64,000 nt of DNA from Tigheibacillus halophilus (GCF_042683165.1 NZ_JBHUIZ010000005.1:310001-374000), one strand, 5' to 3'; numbered from the stretch's first letter, positions 16,137 to 24,781 are shown. The notes: generated by a model not told the origin, from the letters alone. A program made the numbers and translations.

Positions 16137-16526
16137 TCTCTCACCTCAACATGTAAGTTCTTTGAGACACTTTATATCAATATATCAAATAAAGTCCTTT
16201 ATGAGAAGAAATAACAGGCTGTGATTACTGTTGGGAAAGTTTATAAAGCGCTTTCCAATGGGAATGGAGGGGTGAAATAAATTCCATTTACTGGAAAATT
16301 ATCCCTGAAATTCTCTTTTATAGCAATAATAGATTTTTATCATTTGCTCACCTATTACTCCAATCCATTTGGAAAGCTTTTTATTTGAACGCCAGGAAGA
16401 ATGATGGCCTCTTTCTCCGCGGTTACTGAATCAAAAATGGCCAGTTTCAGTTAATGACGGCACGGCCATTTTTGATAGCTGGACCAAGTGGGAGAGAGAA
16501 TGCTGTAAGGCGATGAAGCTGTTGAC
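16137..16526. other. Intergenic region upstream of the rsbR-like gene
   Basis: 390 bp without a gene. It holds a possible CcpA cre-like sequence ATAAAGCGCTTTCC (16243-16256) and, at its right end, the terminator of the bdhA-type gene. I could not identify a convincing sigma-B promoter. Confidence 0.4.
16431..16475 (-). terminator. Terminator after the 3-hydroxybutyrate dehydrogenase gene
   Basis: TCAAAAATGGCC pairs perfectly with GGCCATTTTTGA across a 21-nt loop. On the minus strand the T-rich arm follows the stem. Confidence 0.75.
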
Positions 16527-17312
16527 TCACTGCACAGTATAGCCTCCATCCAGAAGGATTGGCTGTCCTGTCACTCCTTTTGCTTTGTCACTGGCGATGA
16601 ATATGGCATAATCAGCAATTTCCTGTACAGAGAGGAGGCGTTGTTGCGGTACAAGAGGGAAGAAAACATCTTCCATGACTTTTTCTACAGGTACTTTTCT
16701 CGTTTCGGAAATATCTTTCAGCTGATTTTGCACGAGTGGTGTGTCCACATATCCCGGACACAGCGCATTGACGGTAATGCCATGTTCTGCACCTTCCAAT
16801 GCGGCGACTTTCGTCAGACCGATCAGGCCGTGCTTTGCTGTATTGTATGCTGCTTTACCGGCAAAACCGATTACCCCATTGATGGAGGCCATATTGATGA
16901 TACGGCCAAACTTTTGCTTTTTCATAAGTGGGAAAACTTTTTTTGTCGCCATGAAGGGTGCAGTGATCATCAGCTTGATCATAAATTCGAATTTATCAGT
17001 CGGGAAATCTTCGATATTGGCGACATGCTGTATGCCTGCATTATTGACCAGAATATCAATTCGGCCGAATATATCCACTGTCTCCTCAATACTTCGTGAT
17101 AGTTCAGCTTCTTTTGTGACATCACAGGCGATAGCAAGGGCCTTATACCCTTGGCTCTCCAGCTCTTCCGCTGCGTTTCGAGCTGCCGGTTCATTGATAT
17201 CGGAAATAACCACTTTTGCACCTTGGCCGGCGAATGCTCTGGCGATTTCCAGCCCTATTCCGCTGGCCGCTCCCGTGATAAAGGCGACTTTATCCGTTAA
17301 CATTTTTTCCAT
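16527..17312 (-). CDS. bdhA: 3-hydroxybutyrate dehydrogenase (SDR family)
   Basis: Interconverts 3-hydroxybutyrate and acetoacetate with NAD. 261 residues. The cofactor loop is FITGAASGIGLE, NNAGIQHVANIEDFP is typical of BDH, the catalytic Ser is in MASINGVIG, and the Tyr-Lys pair is in YNTAKHGLIG. CPGYVDTPLVQNQ and the ending GQPILLDGGYT are characteristic of this subfamily. Start is ATG 17312 with GGAGG eight bases upstream; the ATG at 17327 precedes that site. Single-gene unit. Confidence 0.88.
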   Translation of the reverse strand: MEKMLTDKVAFITGAASGIGLEIARAFAGQGAKVVISDINEPAARNAAEELESQGYKALAIACDVTKEAELSRSIEETVDIFGRIDILVNNAGIQHVANIEDFPTDKFEFMIKLMITAPFMATKKVFPLMKKQKFGRIINMASINGVIGFAGKAAYNTAKHGLIGLTKVAALEGAEHGITVNALCPGYVDTPLVQNQLKDISETRKVPVEKVMEDVFFPLVPQQRLLSVQEIADYAIFIASDKAKGVTGQPILLDGGYTVQ

Positions 17313-17502
17313 TTTATTTGCCTCCATTTATTTTAAGATGGGTTATCTGTTTTTAGTTTATTCCCTTTTTGGCGACTGAAGCAACTTGGAAATGGAAAAA
17401 TTGATTAGTGGAGGGGTAAATGGGGCATAACCCGAAAGTTTGTGGTAGGATTTTCTTATGTTTATAAAAAGTGGATAAGTCCACATGTGGGTGGTAAACA
17501 AT

Positions 17503-18318
17503 TTGGATTATATAACAGAAAAATTAATTCTCATTTCATTGTTCGTTTTCATCATACATGCTATAGAGACACTTGCTTATGCAGTCAGATTGTCAGGGGC
17601 CAGGGTGAAAATGATAGCTTCGGCGCTGGCGCTATTCAACTTGATGGTCATCATATCCAGAATGGCGAATATGATGCAGCAACCGTTCACTGGCAGTCTT
17701 ATAGACAACGCCCCAAAGGAACATGCCTTAGCATTTGTAGAAAGCCAATACAGAATCATTATTGGCTCTTCCACCCTTGGCACGTTATTCGGGACACTGC
17801 TGCTGCCAACATTCATTGCCTTGTTCTCACGGGCGATTATTCATTTGTCTGAAGAAAGAGGCTCTATACCTGCTTTATTGAAAAAAGGCTTTTCTTTGAC
17901 GTTCATACGGCGGGGAATGAAGCATATCAGATTTCCAAGCTTGTCATATTTGAAGGATGTCCGTTGGAAGGATATTCCGGTGAAGCTGTTTTTGGTGAAT
18001 ACGGTTATCACCGCAATTTACACCATCGGCGTTTTATCAGCACTCTATGCATCCCTCCTGGCACCAGAAAGAGCATCCACAGCCATTATGGCATCTGGTC
18101 TGGTAAATGGCGTGGCGACGATACTGCTAGTTGTTTTTATCGACCCGAAAGTATCCGTGATCGCAGATGATGTCGTCAACAAAAGGGGAAGCTATCTGAC
18201 ATTGAAGCGAATATCGCTGATGATGGTAGGTTCCAGATTGCTGGGGACCTTCGTGGCACAAATCCTGTTCATACCCGGTGCGCAATACATCGCCTGGCTT
18301 ACAAAATTCATTGCATAG
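17503..18318 (+). CDS. amj: Amj-type alternate lipid II flippase
   Basis: A polytopic membrane protein. Amj (YdaH in B. subtilis) flips lipid II across the membrane and can replace MurJ. TTG at 17503 is preceded by GGGTGGT at good spacing and gives 271 residues, as I recall for the B. subtilis protein; an ATG 18 bp upstream is the alternative. Recognisable stretches are IIHAIETLAYAVRLSG, ISRMANMMQQPF, SSTLGTLFGTLLLPTF, and a conserved basic loop around FIRRGMKHIRFPS. Six or more hydrophobic helices. In B. subtilis the gene responds to sigma-M envelope stress; no such promoter could be confirmed here. Confidence 0.85.
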   Translation: MDYITEKLILISLFVFIIHAIETLAYAVRLSGARVKMIASALALFNLMVIISRMANMMQQPFTGSLIDNAPKEHALAFVESQYRIIIGSSTLGTLFGTLLLPTFIALFSRAIIHLSEERGSIPALLKKGFSLTFIRRGMKHIRFPSLSYLKDVRWKDIPVKLFLVNTVITAIYTIGVLSALYASLLAPERASTAIMASGLVNGVATILLVVFIDPKVSVIADDVVNKRGSYLTLKRISLMMVGSRLLGTFVAQILFIPGAQYIAWLTKFIA

Positions 18319-18396
18319 CAAGGATGATAGCTGCTGCTCAGGAGCTGGCATATCTGAAAATCAAATGATAAGGATATAACTGGCTAAAAGTGAACT

Positions 18397-18440
18397 AAAA
18401 TGGATCCGAACATCATTATTTGATGATCAGATCCATTTTT
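18397..18440. terminator. Bidirectional terminator between amj and DoxX gene
   Basis: AAAATGGATC pairs with GATCCATTTT and an inner ATCAT/GATGAT arm strengthens it. It lies between convergent genes. Confidence 0.85.
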
Positions 18441-18450
18441 GCAGCATTCT

Positions 18451-18858
18451 TTAAAACCATATAGCATCTATTGAAATGGTGCCGGGACCAGATAATGCAA
18501 TACCAAGAGCTATGGCGATTAAGACGACGTTATATTCGACCCCGCCCTTGTCAACAAAAAGGCCGTTTTTGCCATGAACCTTCACAATTGCAACAATCAT
18601 TGGGATGATAATTAACACAGCTGCCAGCGGTGTCAGAAGCCCAATTGCGAATAATAATCCGCCAAGAAATTCAGCCAAACCAGCAATGAGTGCCATCCTT
18701 GCTCCGGGTTTAATACCCATTTTTTCAAATGTAGCACCTGCTTCTTGCGGCCCTTGTCCACCAAACCAACCGAATGCTTTTTGGGCACCATGTGCGGCAA
18801 AATACAGACCTGTAATCAAACGTATAATTAAAAGACCTAACGCTTCCAATCTTTTCAC
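18451..18858 (-). CDS. DoxX family membrane protein
   Basis: 135 residues, four predicted transmembrane helices. Family signature LLIIRLITGLYFAAHGAQKAFGWFGGQGP at the N terminus, then IAGLAEFLGGLLFAIGLLTPLAA. DoxX proteins are often subunits of thiol or quinone stress systems; in B. subtilis CatD and MhqP-like DoxX proteins are controlled by MarR-type sensors of quinones and diamide. Here the MarR-type gene lies 28 bp upstream in the same operon, which supports a redox or electrophile stress role. No dioxygenase follows. Confidence 0.88.
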   Translation of the reverse strand: MKRLEALGLLIIRLITGLYFAAHGAQKAFGWFGGQGPQEAGATFEKMGIKPGARMALIAGLAEFLGGLLFAIGLLTPLAAVLIIIPMIVAIVKVHGKNGLFVDKGGVEYNVVLIAIALGIALSGPGTISIDAIWF

Positions 18859-18886
18859 TCCTTATCCATTTTCCTTATAGACGACG

Positions 18887-19387
18887 TCATAGGGAATCAT
18901 TACTTGCTTTTTTTATATTATTTTGCCGTGAATGCTCTATATGTTCCTGATTGCTTTTTAAGTGATGGATCAATTTAGGTAGTATGGCAGACAACTGGGA
19001 AAACTCTTCATCGCTTAAAACGGAAAAGGCATTGCGGTTTCCCAAAACCCGGAAAGGACGAATGATTTCTAGTGCTTTTTCACCTGCAGATGTCAGTCTG
19101 ACAAGTGTGACTCTGTGGTCCTTTGTATCTTTGCACGTTTCTACGTACCCAGTCTGGCTTAGCCGCTCTACCAATCCGGTAACTGCCTGTTTGGTGACTA
19201 ACGTATTCTGCCTGAGATCCCGCATTGGCAAGTCACCTTCATTTGATAGCATCGATAGGATCATATACTGTTGAACGCTGCTTAGGTCGGCTTCTTTAGC
19301 GTACTGGGCACCAAGCCTTTCGAGCAGATTTGCGGTACGAATGACATCCAGTATCATATTTGCAACTCTGGTATCTTTATCTTCCAA
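18887..19387 (-). CDS. MarR family transcriptional regulator
   Basis: About 166 residues with a winged helix (SSVQQYMILSMLSNEGDLPMRDLRQNTLVTKQAVTGLVERL, wing DHRVTLVRLT). The start is uncertain: GTG 19396 overlaps its own AGGTG, while TTG 19387 is six bases after it and is preferred. The promoter overlaps a perfect palindrome, implying autoregulation together with the downstream DoxX gene. The single cysteine in ETCKDTKD lies near the wing, and could be a sensor residue as in some redox-sensing MarR proteins; that is inference. Confidence 0.88.
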   Translation of the reverse strand: MEDKDTRVANMILDVIRTANLLERLGAQYAKEADLSSVQQYMILSMLSNEGDLPMRDLRQNTLVTKQAVTGLVERLSQTGYVETCKDTKDHRVTLVRLTSAGEKALEIIRPFRVLGNRNAFSVLSDEEFSQLSAILPKLIHHLKSNQEHIEHSRQNNIKKASNDSL

Positions 19388-19439
19388 AACATTCACCTGC
19401 TTTTGCTCATAAGGATTCAGCCTATTGACGTATTGTAAA

Positions 19440-19480
19440 AGTATAAAACATCTGCCTTTAAAAAGTCAACATGTTGACTA
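19440..19480 (-). promoter_or_regulatory. MarR-gene promoter with palindromic operator
   Basis: Minus-strand -35 TTGACT (19464-19469), an 18-bp spacer and -10 TATACT (19440-19445). The -35 lies inside the perfect 16-bp palindrome AGTCAACATGTTGACT (19464-19479), a typical MarR-size operator positioned to block RNA polymerase. Confidence 0.8.
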
Positions 19481-19584
19481 ATTGATGATTCACATGCCTT
19501 TGTAAGCGGGGCCCCTATTCTGCTTACTCACAATGAATGAAGAAAGGCCCTTTTTCGGAACTGACTTTTCAAAAATAGCCCATG

Positions 19585-19615
19585 AAAAAACCCTTGGACA
19601 GGCTATCCAAAGGGT
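19585..19615 (-). terminator. Terminator after the YfmJ-like reductase gene
   Basis: On the minus strand ACCCTTTGGA pairs with TCCAAGGGT, followed by TTTTTTC. Confidence 0.8.
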
Positions 19616-19658
19616 AAATGGGTTCTTTTCTGAATGCGGGACTCCTTTTTCAGAAAGA

Positions 19659-20672
19659 CTAGTCTTCTTCAGCAACCTTCACGAGCTGTTTGCCGATATT
19701 TTCTCCTTTGAAAAGACCAGCGAACGCATCGGGAATCTTCTCGAACCCCTCTGTCACCGTTTCTTTGAAAACGATATTTCCGTCGGTGACTGCGTTAGCT
19801 AAAAAGCTATAAGCTTCCTTAAAGTGTTCAGCAAAATCACCAACAAGAAAACCTTGCATGGTAGCGCGGGATTTGATCAGGAATTGTTGTACGCGCAGAC
19901 CGATGTCTTGCTCGTTTTCCTTTAAATTGTATGAAGAAATGGCACCACAGACTGGCACACGTGCGAATGTGTTCAGCAGTGGCCAGACAGCATCTCCGAT
20001 TTCTCCGCCAACATTCTCGTAATATACATCAATGCCATTTGGGCAGGCATCTTTTAATTGTTGCAAGACATTTCCGTTCTTATATTCAACAGCTGCATCA
20101 AAACCGAGTTTTTCTGTGATATGTTTCGCTTTTTCTGCAGACCCCACAATGCCGACAACATGGGCTCCGGACTGTTTGGCCAGCTGTCCTGCTACTTGGC
20201 CGACAGCTCCTGCGGCGCCTGAAATGACGACGTTTTCTCCTTTTTCGGGCTTGCCAATATGCATTATGCCGAAATAGGCTGTGAGTGCTGGCATCCCAAG
20301 CACACTTAAGGCAGCACTTGGGTTCAATCCATGTGTGTCCACTTTGCTGATATTGTCCGTTTCTTCAATGAGATACGTTTGGAATGGCAGATTTCCCCTG
20401 ACAATGTCTCCTTTTTGAAAAGAACCTGAACCGGATTCCAAAACCTGGGCGACGACGCCTCCTTCCAGCGGTTTCCCTACCTGGAATGGTTCGGCGTAAG
20501 ATTCCTTGTCTGACATCCTGCCGCGCATATATGGATCAACAGATACGTACAAGGTCTTTAGCAATACTTCGTTATCGCCTGGCTTGCCAAGCTCCGTTTC
20601 TTTCAATTGAAAAGTTTCCTTGTCTGGCATGCCGTTTGGTCTTTCATTGAATATGAGCTGTTTCGCTTTCAT
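19659..20672 (-). CDS. NADP-dependent oxidoreductase, zinc-free MDR family (YfmJ / leukotriene B4 dehydrogenase-like)
   Basis: 337 residues of the medium-chain reductase family that reduces alpha,beta-unsaturated ketones and quinone-like compounds. Features: YVSVDPYMRGRMSD in the N-terminal GroES-like domain, GMPALTAYFGIMHIG, and the NADP-binding VISGAAGAVGQVAGQLAKQSGAHVVGI region, followed by YYENVGGE. There are no zinc ligands, as usual for this group. Start ATG with GAGGAGG upstream. Located beside the MarR-DoxX operon and transcribed the same way but with its own terminator; a shared electrophile-detoxification theme is plausible. Confidence 0.9.
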   Translation of the reverse strand: MKAKQLIFNERPNGMPDKETFQLKETELGKPGDNEVLLKTLYVSVDPYMRGRMSDKESYAEPFQVGKPLEGGVVAQVLESGSGSFQKGDIVRGNLPFQTYLIEETDNISKVDTHGLNPSAALSVLGMPALTAYFGIMHIGKPEKGENVVISGAAGAVGQVAGQLAKQSGAHVVGIVGSAEKAKHITEKLGFDAAVEYKNGNVLQQLKDACPNGIDVYYENVGGEIGDAVWPLLNTFARVPVCGAISSYNLKENEQDIGLRVQQFLIKSRATMQGFLVGDFAEHFKEAYSFLANAVTDGNIVFKETVTEGFEKIPDAFAGLFKGENIGKQLVKVAEED

Positions 20673-20856
20673 ATATATTTCCTCCTCATGATTGCATTTA
20701 CTCTAATAAACATGTACCCCGTGACTTTGATTTGTAATCGGGGAGCTAGGAGGGAATCCGCGGGATTTTTGTACTGCTTGGTGTGGAAATTGCGCCATTC
20801 GGGTATGTTTCCTAAAACGGATAAATTTACTTTTTGATTTAAAAGTAGGTGGAAGC

Positions 20857-21273
20857 ATGAAACAGGCAGTTAAGTTGATTCTTATAGGACTGGCAGCTGG
20901 GGCAATTTTGGCTGTGTTTTTGAAAATCATTCAGACGACAACGGGGAATCAGGCTTATGACCTCTTATTTGAAACAGATTATGTGCCTGTTTTGAAACAG
21001 TGGCATGAGGTCCCGGGTGTCGGAATAGCTTTTCATTTCCTCACATGCATCATGAGTGTCGCTGTTCTGTTTTTATTGCTAAAGCCTTTTCATCTGGAAA
21101 GAAGGTTTTTGCCCTATGTACTTGTGTACACCATCGGCGGAGCCTTTCTGTATCCATTGACGGCATTGTCTGCGAGAACTCCCGAGCTTGCTGATGTGGC
21201 GGCATGGGGGCTTTGGACACTGGGGCACGCTTTATTCTCTGTTACTGTCGGGCTGCTTATAAAGTTTTGGTGA
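20857..21273 (+). CDS. Small integral membrane protein (YagU-like)
   Basis: 138 residues with four hydrophobic segments (LILIGLAAGAILAVFLKII, IAFHFLTCIMSVAVLFLLL, YVLVYTIGGAFLYPL, and a last one ending at WTLGHALFSVTVGLLI). Tryptophan and histidine residues (KQWHEVPGVG, GLWTLGHALF) are as in YagU-type proteins, whose function is poorly defined. AGGTGG lies upstream of the ATG. Single gene followed by a good terminator. Family assignment is moderate. Confidence 0.65.
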   Translation: MKQAVKLILIGLAAGAILAVFLKIIQTTTGNQAYDLLFETDYVPVLKQWHEVPGVGIAFHFLTCIMSVAVLFLLLKPFHLERRFLPYVLVYTIGGAFLYPLTALSARTPELADVAAWGLWTLGHALFSVTVGLLIKFW

Positions 21274-21413
21274 AAGACGTCTATATGATATTTATGTAAG
21301 GAGTGGGAATGCTTCACTGTGAAAGATATGATCTTCTTTAGCAGGAATAACTGCTGTGAAATAATATAAAAGTGTTGATACATAAGCAACTTAAATATAT
21401 GGGGATAGTTTGT

Positions 21414-21446
21414 GGCATCGATCATACGCTGATTGATGCCTTTTTT
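21414..21446 (+). terminator. Terminator after the YagU-like gene
   Basis: GGCATCGATCA pairs with TGATTGATGCC (one mismatch), followed by six T. Confidence 0.85.
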
Positions 21447-21613
21447 ATGCGAATGATGCTTCATTGCAACCGATTTCCCAACGCTTCAACCTTCTCAAGT
21501 AATTATTGTTCATATACAGTTCATAAATACATTTTATGATTCCTTTTGAGCGACTTATGAAGGTGTCTGATAGCAGTTGGCAGAAACCCGTCGCGGGGCG
21601 GAGAGTTTCTCCG

Positions 21614-21645
21614 TCGTGCGTTCGTTTCTAAAATGTTTCGCACGA
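21614..21645 (+). promoter_or_regulatory. Inverted repeat upstream of the DrrAB-like exporter
   Basis: TCGTGCG (21614-21620) and CGCACGA (21639-21645) form perfect 7-bp arms 18 bp apart, about 37 bp before the start codon. It could be an operator for a TetR- or MarR-type regulator, or an RNA hairpin near the ribosome site. Confidence 0.4.
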
Positions 21646-21681
21646 ATTATAGTGAAGTAGGAAAAGCGAGGAGGAATGGCA

Positions 21682-22710
21682 ATGCAAATTGCTGACAAAA
21701 ACAAAGTAGCACCAAACCATGGTGATTTAGCTGTTGAAGCGCGTGGACTTGTCAAAACGTTTGGTGATAACCGCGCAGTAGATGGTGTAGATTTGAATGT
21801 ACGTGCAGGTTCAATTTATGGTGTGCTGGGACCAAATGGAGCGGGAAAAACGACCACAATCAGAATGCTGGCGACGCTGCTGCGTGCTGACGCAGGCTCG
21901 ACACGCATTTTTGGTCACGATGTGGAGAAAGAACCGCAAATGGTCCGGCAGTTGATAGGTGTAACCGGCCAGTATGCATCAGTCGATGAATCTTTAAGTG
22001 CTACCGAGAACTTAATCATCTTTTCCCGATTGCTTGGATTGGGAAGAGCGGAAGCAAGGAAAAAGGCAGCGGATCTGCTGGAGGAATTCAACTTGACAGA
22101 GGCTGCAAAACGTCCATTGAAAAAATTCTCCGGAGGAATGCGGCGCCGGCTGGACTTGGCGGCGAGTCTTATCGCGCAGCCACCGCTGATTTTTTTAGAT
22201 GAACCCACTACAGGTCTTGATCCGCGCACACGTAATCAGATGTGGGATACCATCCGCCGGCTGGTCCATAACGGTTCCACCGTGCTTTTGACCACCCAAT
22301 ACTTGCAAGAAGCTGATGAACTAACTGATCGGATTGCTGTCATCGATCGTGGACGTGTAGTTGCGGAAGGCACTGTGAATGAACTGAAAGCATCGATTGG
22401 TACTTCGTCGCTTCATCTGATCATGCAGCATTCAAAGGATATTCAACATGCTCGTCACACAATTGAGCAAGTGCTTCAGGTGCCATCTACGGTTTTACCG
22501 GAGGGCAGGGGAATTACCGCACCGATGGCAGATGCCGATAAGGTAACGGACCTGCTTATCGCCTTTCGTGAAGAAGGAATCCAACTCTCTGAGCTGAGCG
22601 TACAGAAGCCGAGTTTAGATGAAGTGTTTTTGACGATCACTGGCCAGGAAGTGAAAGAAAGTGCAGCAAAAGCATCTCATCAAGTGCATAAGGAGGAGGC
22701 GAGCATATGA
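21682..22710 (+). CDS. ABC transporter ATP-binding protein, DrrA (daunorubicin resistance) family
   Basis: 342 residues. Walker A GPNGAGKTTTIRM, Q-loop VTGQYASVDESLSATENL, signature FSGGMRRRLDLAASL, Walker B LIFLDEPTTGLDPRT, and the switch His replaced in the usual DrrA way by TTQYLQEADEL. A C-terminal DrrA-type accessory domain follows (about residues 230-335). It energises export of a hydrophobic drug or lipid with the permease encoded next. Start is ATG 21682 with AGGAGG seven bases upstream; ATG 21676 is too close to that site. It overlaps the permease gene by ATGA, indicating translational coupling. Confidence 0.92.
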   Translation: MQIADKNKVAPNHGDLAVEARGLVKTFGDNRAVDGVDLNVRAGSIYGVLGPNGAGKTTTIRMLATLLRADAGSTRIFGHDVEKEPQMVRQLIGVTGQYASVDESLSATENLIIFSRLLGLGRAEARKKAADLLEEFNLTEAAKRPLKKFSGGMRRRLDLAASLIAQPPLIFLDEPTTGLDPRTRNQMWDTIRRLVHNGSTVLLTTQYLQEADELTDRIAVIDRGRVVAEGTVNELKASIGTSSLHLIMQHSKDIQHARHTIEQVLQVPSTVLPEGRGITAPMADADKVTDLLIAFREEGIQLSELSVQKPSLDEVFLTITGQEVKESAAKASHQVHKEEASI

Positions 22711-23525
22711 AAAGCAGTATCGCAATGAACCGTGCAGCACAGCAGCCTTTACGCAATAAACCAAGCTTTCGGCAGTCCGTGCGCAATTCGCTAACGATGG
22801 CATATAGAGGCTTGCTGAAAATAAAACGAACACCAGAGCAATTATTTGACGTCACACTTCAGCCCATTATTTTCACCTTAATGTTCACCTATATTTTTGG
22901 CGGAGCGATTTCAGGAGATGTACAGAGTTATTTACCTGTCATTATACCGGGTATTCTAGTACAGACTGTGATCACCACTTCTGTCGTGACGGGTGTCCAA
23001 TTGAGAGAAGATATGGATAAAGGGGTATTTGATCGGTTCAAGTCATTGCCCATCGCCCGTATTGCACCATTAGCAGGCGCTTTAACGGCAGATACTGTCC
23101 GGTATACAATTGCTACCGTGCTCACATTCACCATGGGATATATCATGGGTTATCGCCCTGATGGGGGCCTGGGTTCTGTTGTGATGGCCGCTTTGCTTGT
23201 CATCGTTTGTTCCTGGGCTATCAGCTGGATATTTGCATTCTTCGGCGTGATTGCCCGTACTGCTTCCAGTGTACAGGGGATTTCAATGATTGTGCTGTTT
23301 CCATTGACGTTTCTCTCCAATGCCTTTGTCCCTGTGGAGACTATGCCTGACTGGCTGCAATGGTTTGTGAAAATCAATCCCATCTCCCATCTTGTCACTG
23401 CTGTAAGAGAACTAACGAACCATGGGACGGCAGGTTCGGATCTAACCATCTCTCTCATTGGAGCGACAGTGATTGTGGCAATTTTTGCACCGATAACAGT
23501 TCGTGCATATATGCGGCGGACATAA
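22707..23525 (+). CDS. ABC transporter permease, DrrB/ABC-2 family
   Basis: 272 residues, six membrane helices, with the ABC-2 family pattern: cytoplasmic N-terminal stretch, FDVTLQPIIFTLMFTYIFGGAI, LPVIIPGILVQTVI, MDKGVFDRFKSLPIAR and TFLSNAFVPVETMPDWLQWFVKINPISHLVTAVREL. Start overlaps the stop of the ATPase gene. The pair forms a two-gene export operon, probably giving resistance to a toxic natural product. No regulator gene is adjacent. Confidence 0.92.
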   Translation: MKSSIAMNRAAQQPLRNKPSFRQSVRNSLTMAYRGLLKIKRTPEQLFDVTLQPIIFTLMFTYIFGGAISGDVQSYLPVIIPGILVQTVITTSVVTGVQLREDMDKGVFDRFKSLPIARIAPLAGALTADTVRYTIATVLTFTMGYIMGYRPDGGLGSVVMAALLVIVCSWAISWIFAFFGVIARTASSVQGISMIVLFPLTFLSNAFVPVETMPDWLQWFVKINPISHLVTAVRELTNHGTAGSDLTISLIGATVIVAIFAPITVRAYMRRT

Positions 23526-23545
23526 AAGGAGCTTCGGAAATGAAA

Positions 23546-23582
23546 AAATAAAATGCCGGATTTATGTCCGGCATTTTATTTT
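23546..23582 (+). terminator. Terminator of the DrrAB-like operon
   Basis: Perfect stem AAAATGCCGGA / TCCGGCATTTT with a 6-nt loop followed by ATTTT. Confidence 0.9.
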
Positions 23583-23704
23583 GAAAAGGAATGCGAAAAA
23601 AAGCATATCGGTAATTTCTCGAGGGGTAAAATGTGTGATTGATGGTTTTCTGTACATATTATTCGTGTGCAACAGGCAGGATAAAAGCATGGAGGTGTTT
23701 TTCG

Positions 23705-23854
23705 ATGTCCAGAAAAAAGCTGCCAAACGGCGGGTTCAGTGATGAACAAGCAGTAAGGAAAAAGCTTTCCAAGCAGTTCGATCATGAATTTGCGAACGAA
23801 CCACTCACGGCCAACGAAAAATATAACAATAAAAAAACGAAAAAGCGTCAATAA
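23705..23854 (+). CDS. sspO: Small acid-soluble spore protein O-like
   Basis: 49 residues, very basic and hydrophilic. The C-terminal half (FANEPLTANEKYNNKKTKKRQ in outline) matches the pattern of SspO, which ends in an LTxxExxNNKK-type sequence and has a similar length (48 residues in B. subtilis as I recall). The start ATG follows GGAGG. SspO is a minor protein of the spore core, made late in the forespore, so sigma-G control is expected; I could not confirm the promoter. The next gene encodes another small hydrophilic protein. Moderately confident by pattern only. Confidence 0.65.
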   Translation: MSRKKLPNGGFSDEQAVRKKLSKQFDHEFANEPLTANEKYNNKKTKKRQ

Positions 23855-23921
23855 CCATCTCTGGGATACTCCTTCTCCATGGGGGTATCTCTTCCAATAT
23901 AAGGGAAGGGAGTTCGATTGT

Positions 23922-24122
23922 ATGGAACACAGAAATGTGCCTGCTGAAACTACCCCACATCAAGACGGCAAAAAGGAAGGGGTGCTTAAGGACGCAGAAG
24001 GTACCCGTATCGGCATCCGGGCAGATGCTAAAACAGAAGAAACATTTTCTTCTTTAAGTGAAATACAGCATCCGCAGATGAAAAAGTTCGAGAAGATGAT
24101 GCGGGGGGAACCAGTTGATTAA
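23922..24122 (+). CDS. Small hydrophilic protein of unknown function
   Basis: 66 residues, charged, no membrane segment or signal (MEHRNVPAETTPHQDG... ending MMRGEPVD). GGGAG lies about ten bases before ATG 23922; the frame is open further upstream but without a ribosome site and through the end of the sspO-like gene. I do not recognise the family. Position after a spore gene and composition would fit a minor spore protein, but this is only a suggestion. A clear terminator follows. Confidence 0.6.
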   Translation: MEHRNVPAETTPHQDGKKEGVLKDAEGTRIGIRADAKTEETFSSLSEIQHPQMKKFEKMMRGEPVD

Positions 24123-24171
24123 GACCTTTACGGGAAAATATTATTTAAGATAATAGATTCATGCTGCAAAG

Positions 24172-24196
24172 CAGAGCATTCTTATGCTCTGTTTTT
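24172..24196 (+). terminator. Terminator after the small hydrophilic gene
   Basis: Stem CAGAGCAT / ATGCTCTG with a short loop, followed by TTTTT. Confidence 0.8.
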
Positions 24197-24199
24197 GAC

Positions 24200-24781
24200 T
24201 TACAGAGACTTTTGTTTCTGTTTCAAAATGGTCCTTATCCAGGAGCAGACTGCGATAATGCATGAACCCACCATACCCGCAATCAAGTCCGACATGGTGT
24301 CAAAATTTCCGCCGCCTTGCATTGTCGTGTGAAAGATCTGGTCGCAGCTGAATTCATACACCTCCCACAACACTCCTCCGAGTGCAGAAAATCCAAGTAT
24401 GAACAGGAATACAAACCCAGGAGAAATATCATCTCCCGCATTGCGATGGACGAGGCGCTCGTATAGCGCGATGGCCATGAAAGCGAGCATGCCGCCGCTG
24501 ATAAAGTGGATAAAAGTGTCCCACCATCCAAATCCGTACCAGCCTCTGATGGAACCAAGGTACTGTGAGCCGAACAAAAAGATGATGTAAGAAACGACAA
24601 TTGACAAACGGAATTTGAACTTTGTAAAGAGAGAGAGTATGAAAGGGATAGCACCGCAAACGAATCCACCTATCCCTACCATGGCTTTTTTTGTATCGCC
24701 TGTGCTGAAAAAGTATACAGCAAGGATTATCATGAAAATGGCATATACCAGGCTGATAGCAATAATCATTTTACGTTTCAT
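24200..24781 (-). CDS. Membrane protein, DUF2238/YjdF-like
   Basis: 193 residues with five to six hydrophobic helices. Conserved polar stations lie inside helices: GWWDTFIHFISGGMLAF, GVLWEVYEFSCDQ and FDTMSDLIAGMVGS. These DT-H, WE-YE-D and DT-D motifs are typical of the DUF2238 group of membrane proteins of unknown function. The charged residues buried in membrane segments suggest a metal- or proton-handling role, which is inference. Start ATG with GAGGTGAT upstream. Single gene. Confidence 0.7.
   Translation of the reverse strand: MKRKMIIAISLVYAIFMIILAVYFFSTGDTKKAMVGIGGFVCGAIPFILSLFTKFKFRLSIVVSYIIFLFGSQYLGSIRGWYGFGWWDTFIHFISGGMLAFMAIALYERLVHRNAGDDISPGFVFLFILGFSALGGVLWEVYEFSCDQIFHTTMQGGGNFDTMSDLIAGMVGSCIIAVCSWIRTILKQKQKSL

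Larger units (their letters stand above)
21274..21681. other. Intergenic region upstream of the ABC exporter genes
   Basis: About 400 bp. It contains the terminator of the preceding gene (21414-21446) and, near its right end, two GC-rich hairpin-forming stretches (CGGAGA-gtt-TCTCCG around 21599-21613 and the TCGTGCG/CGCACGA pair). No protein gene is seen. Confidence 0.5.
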
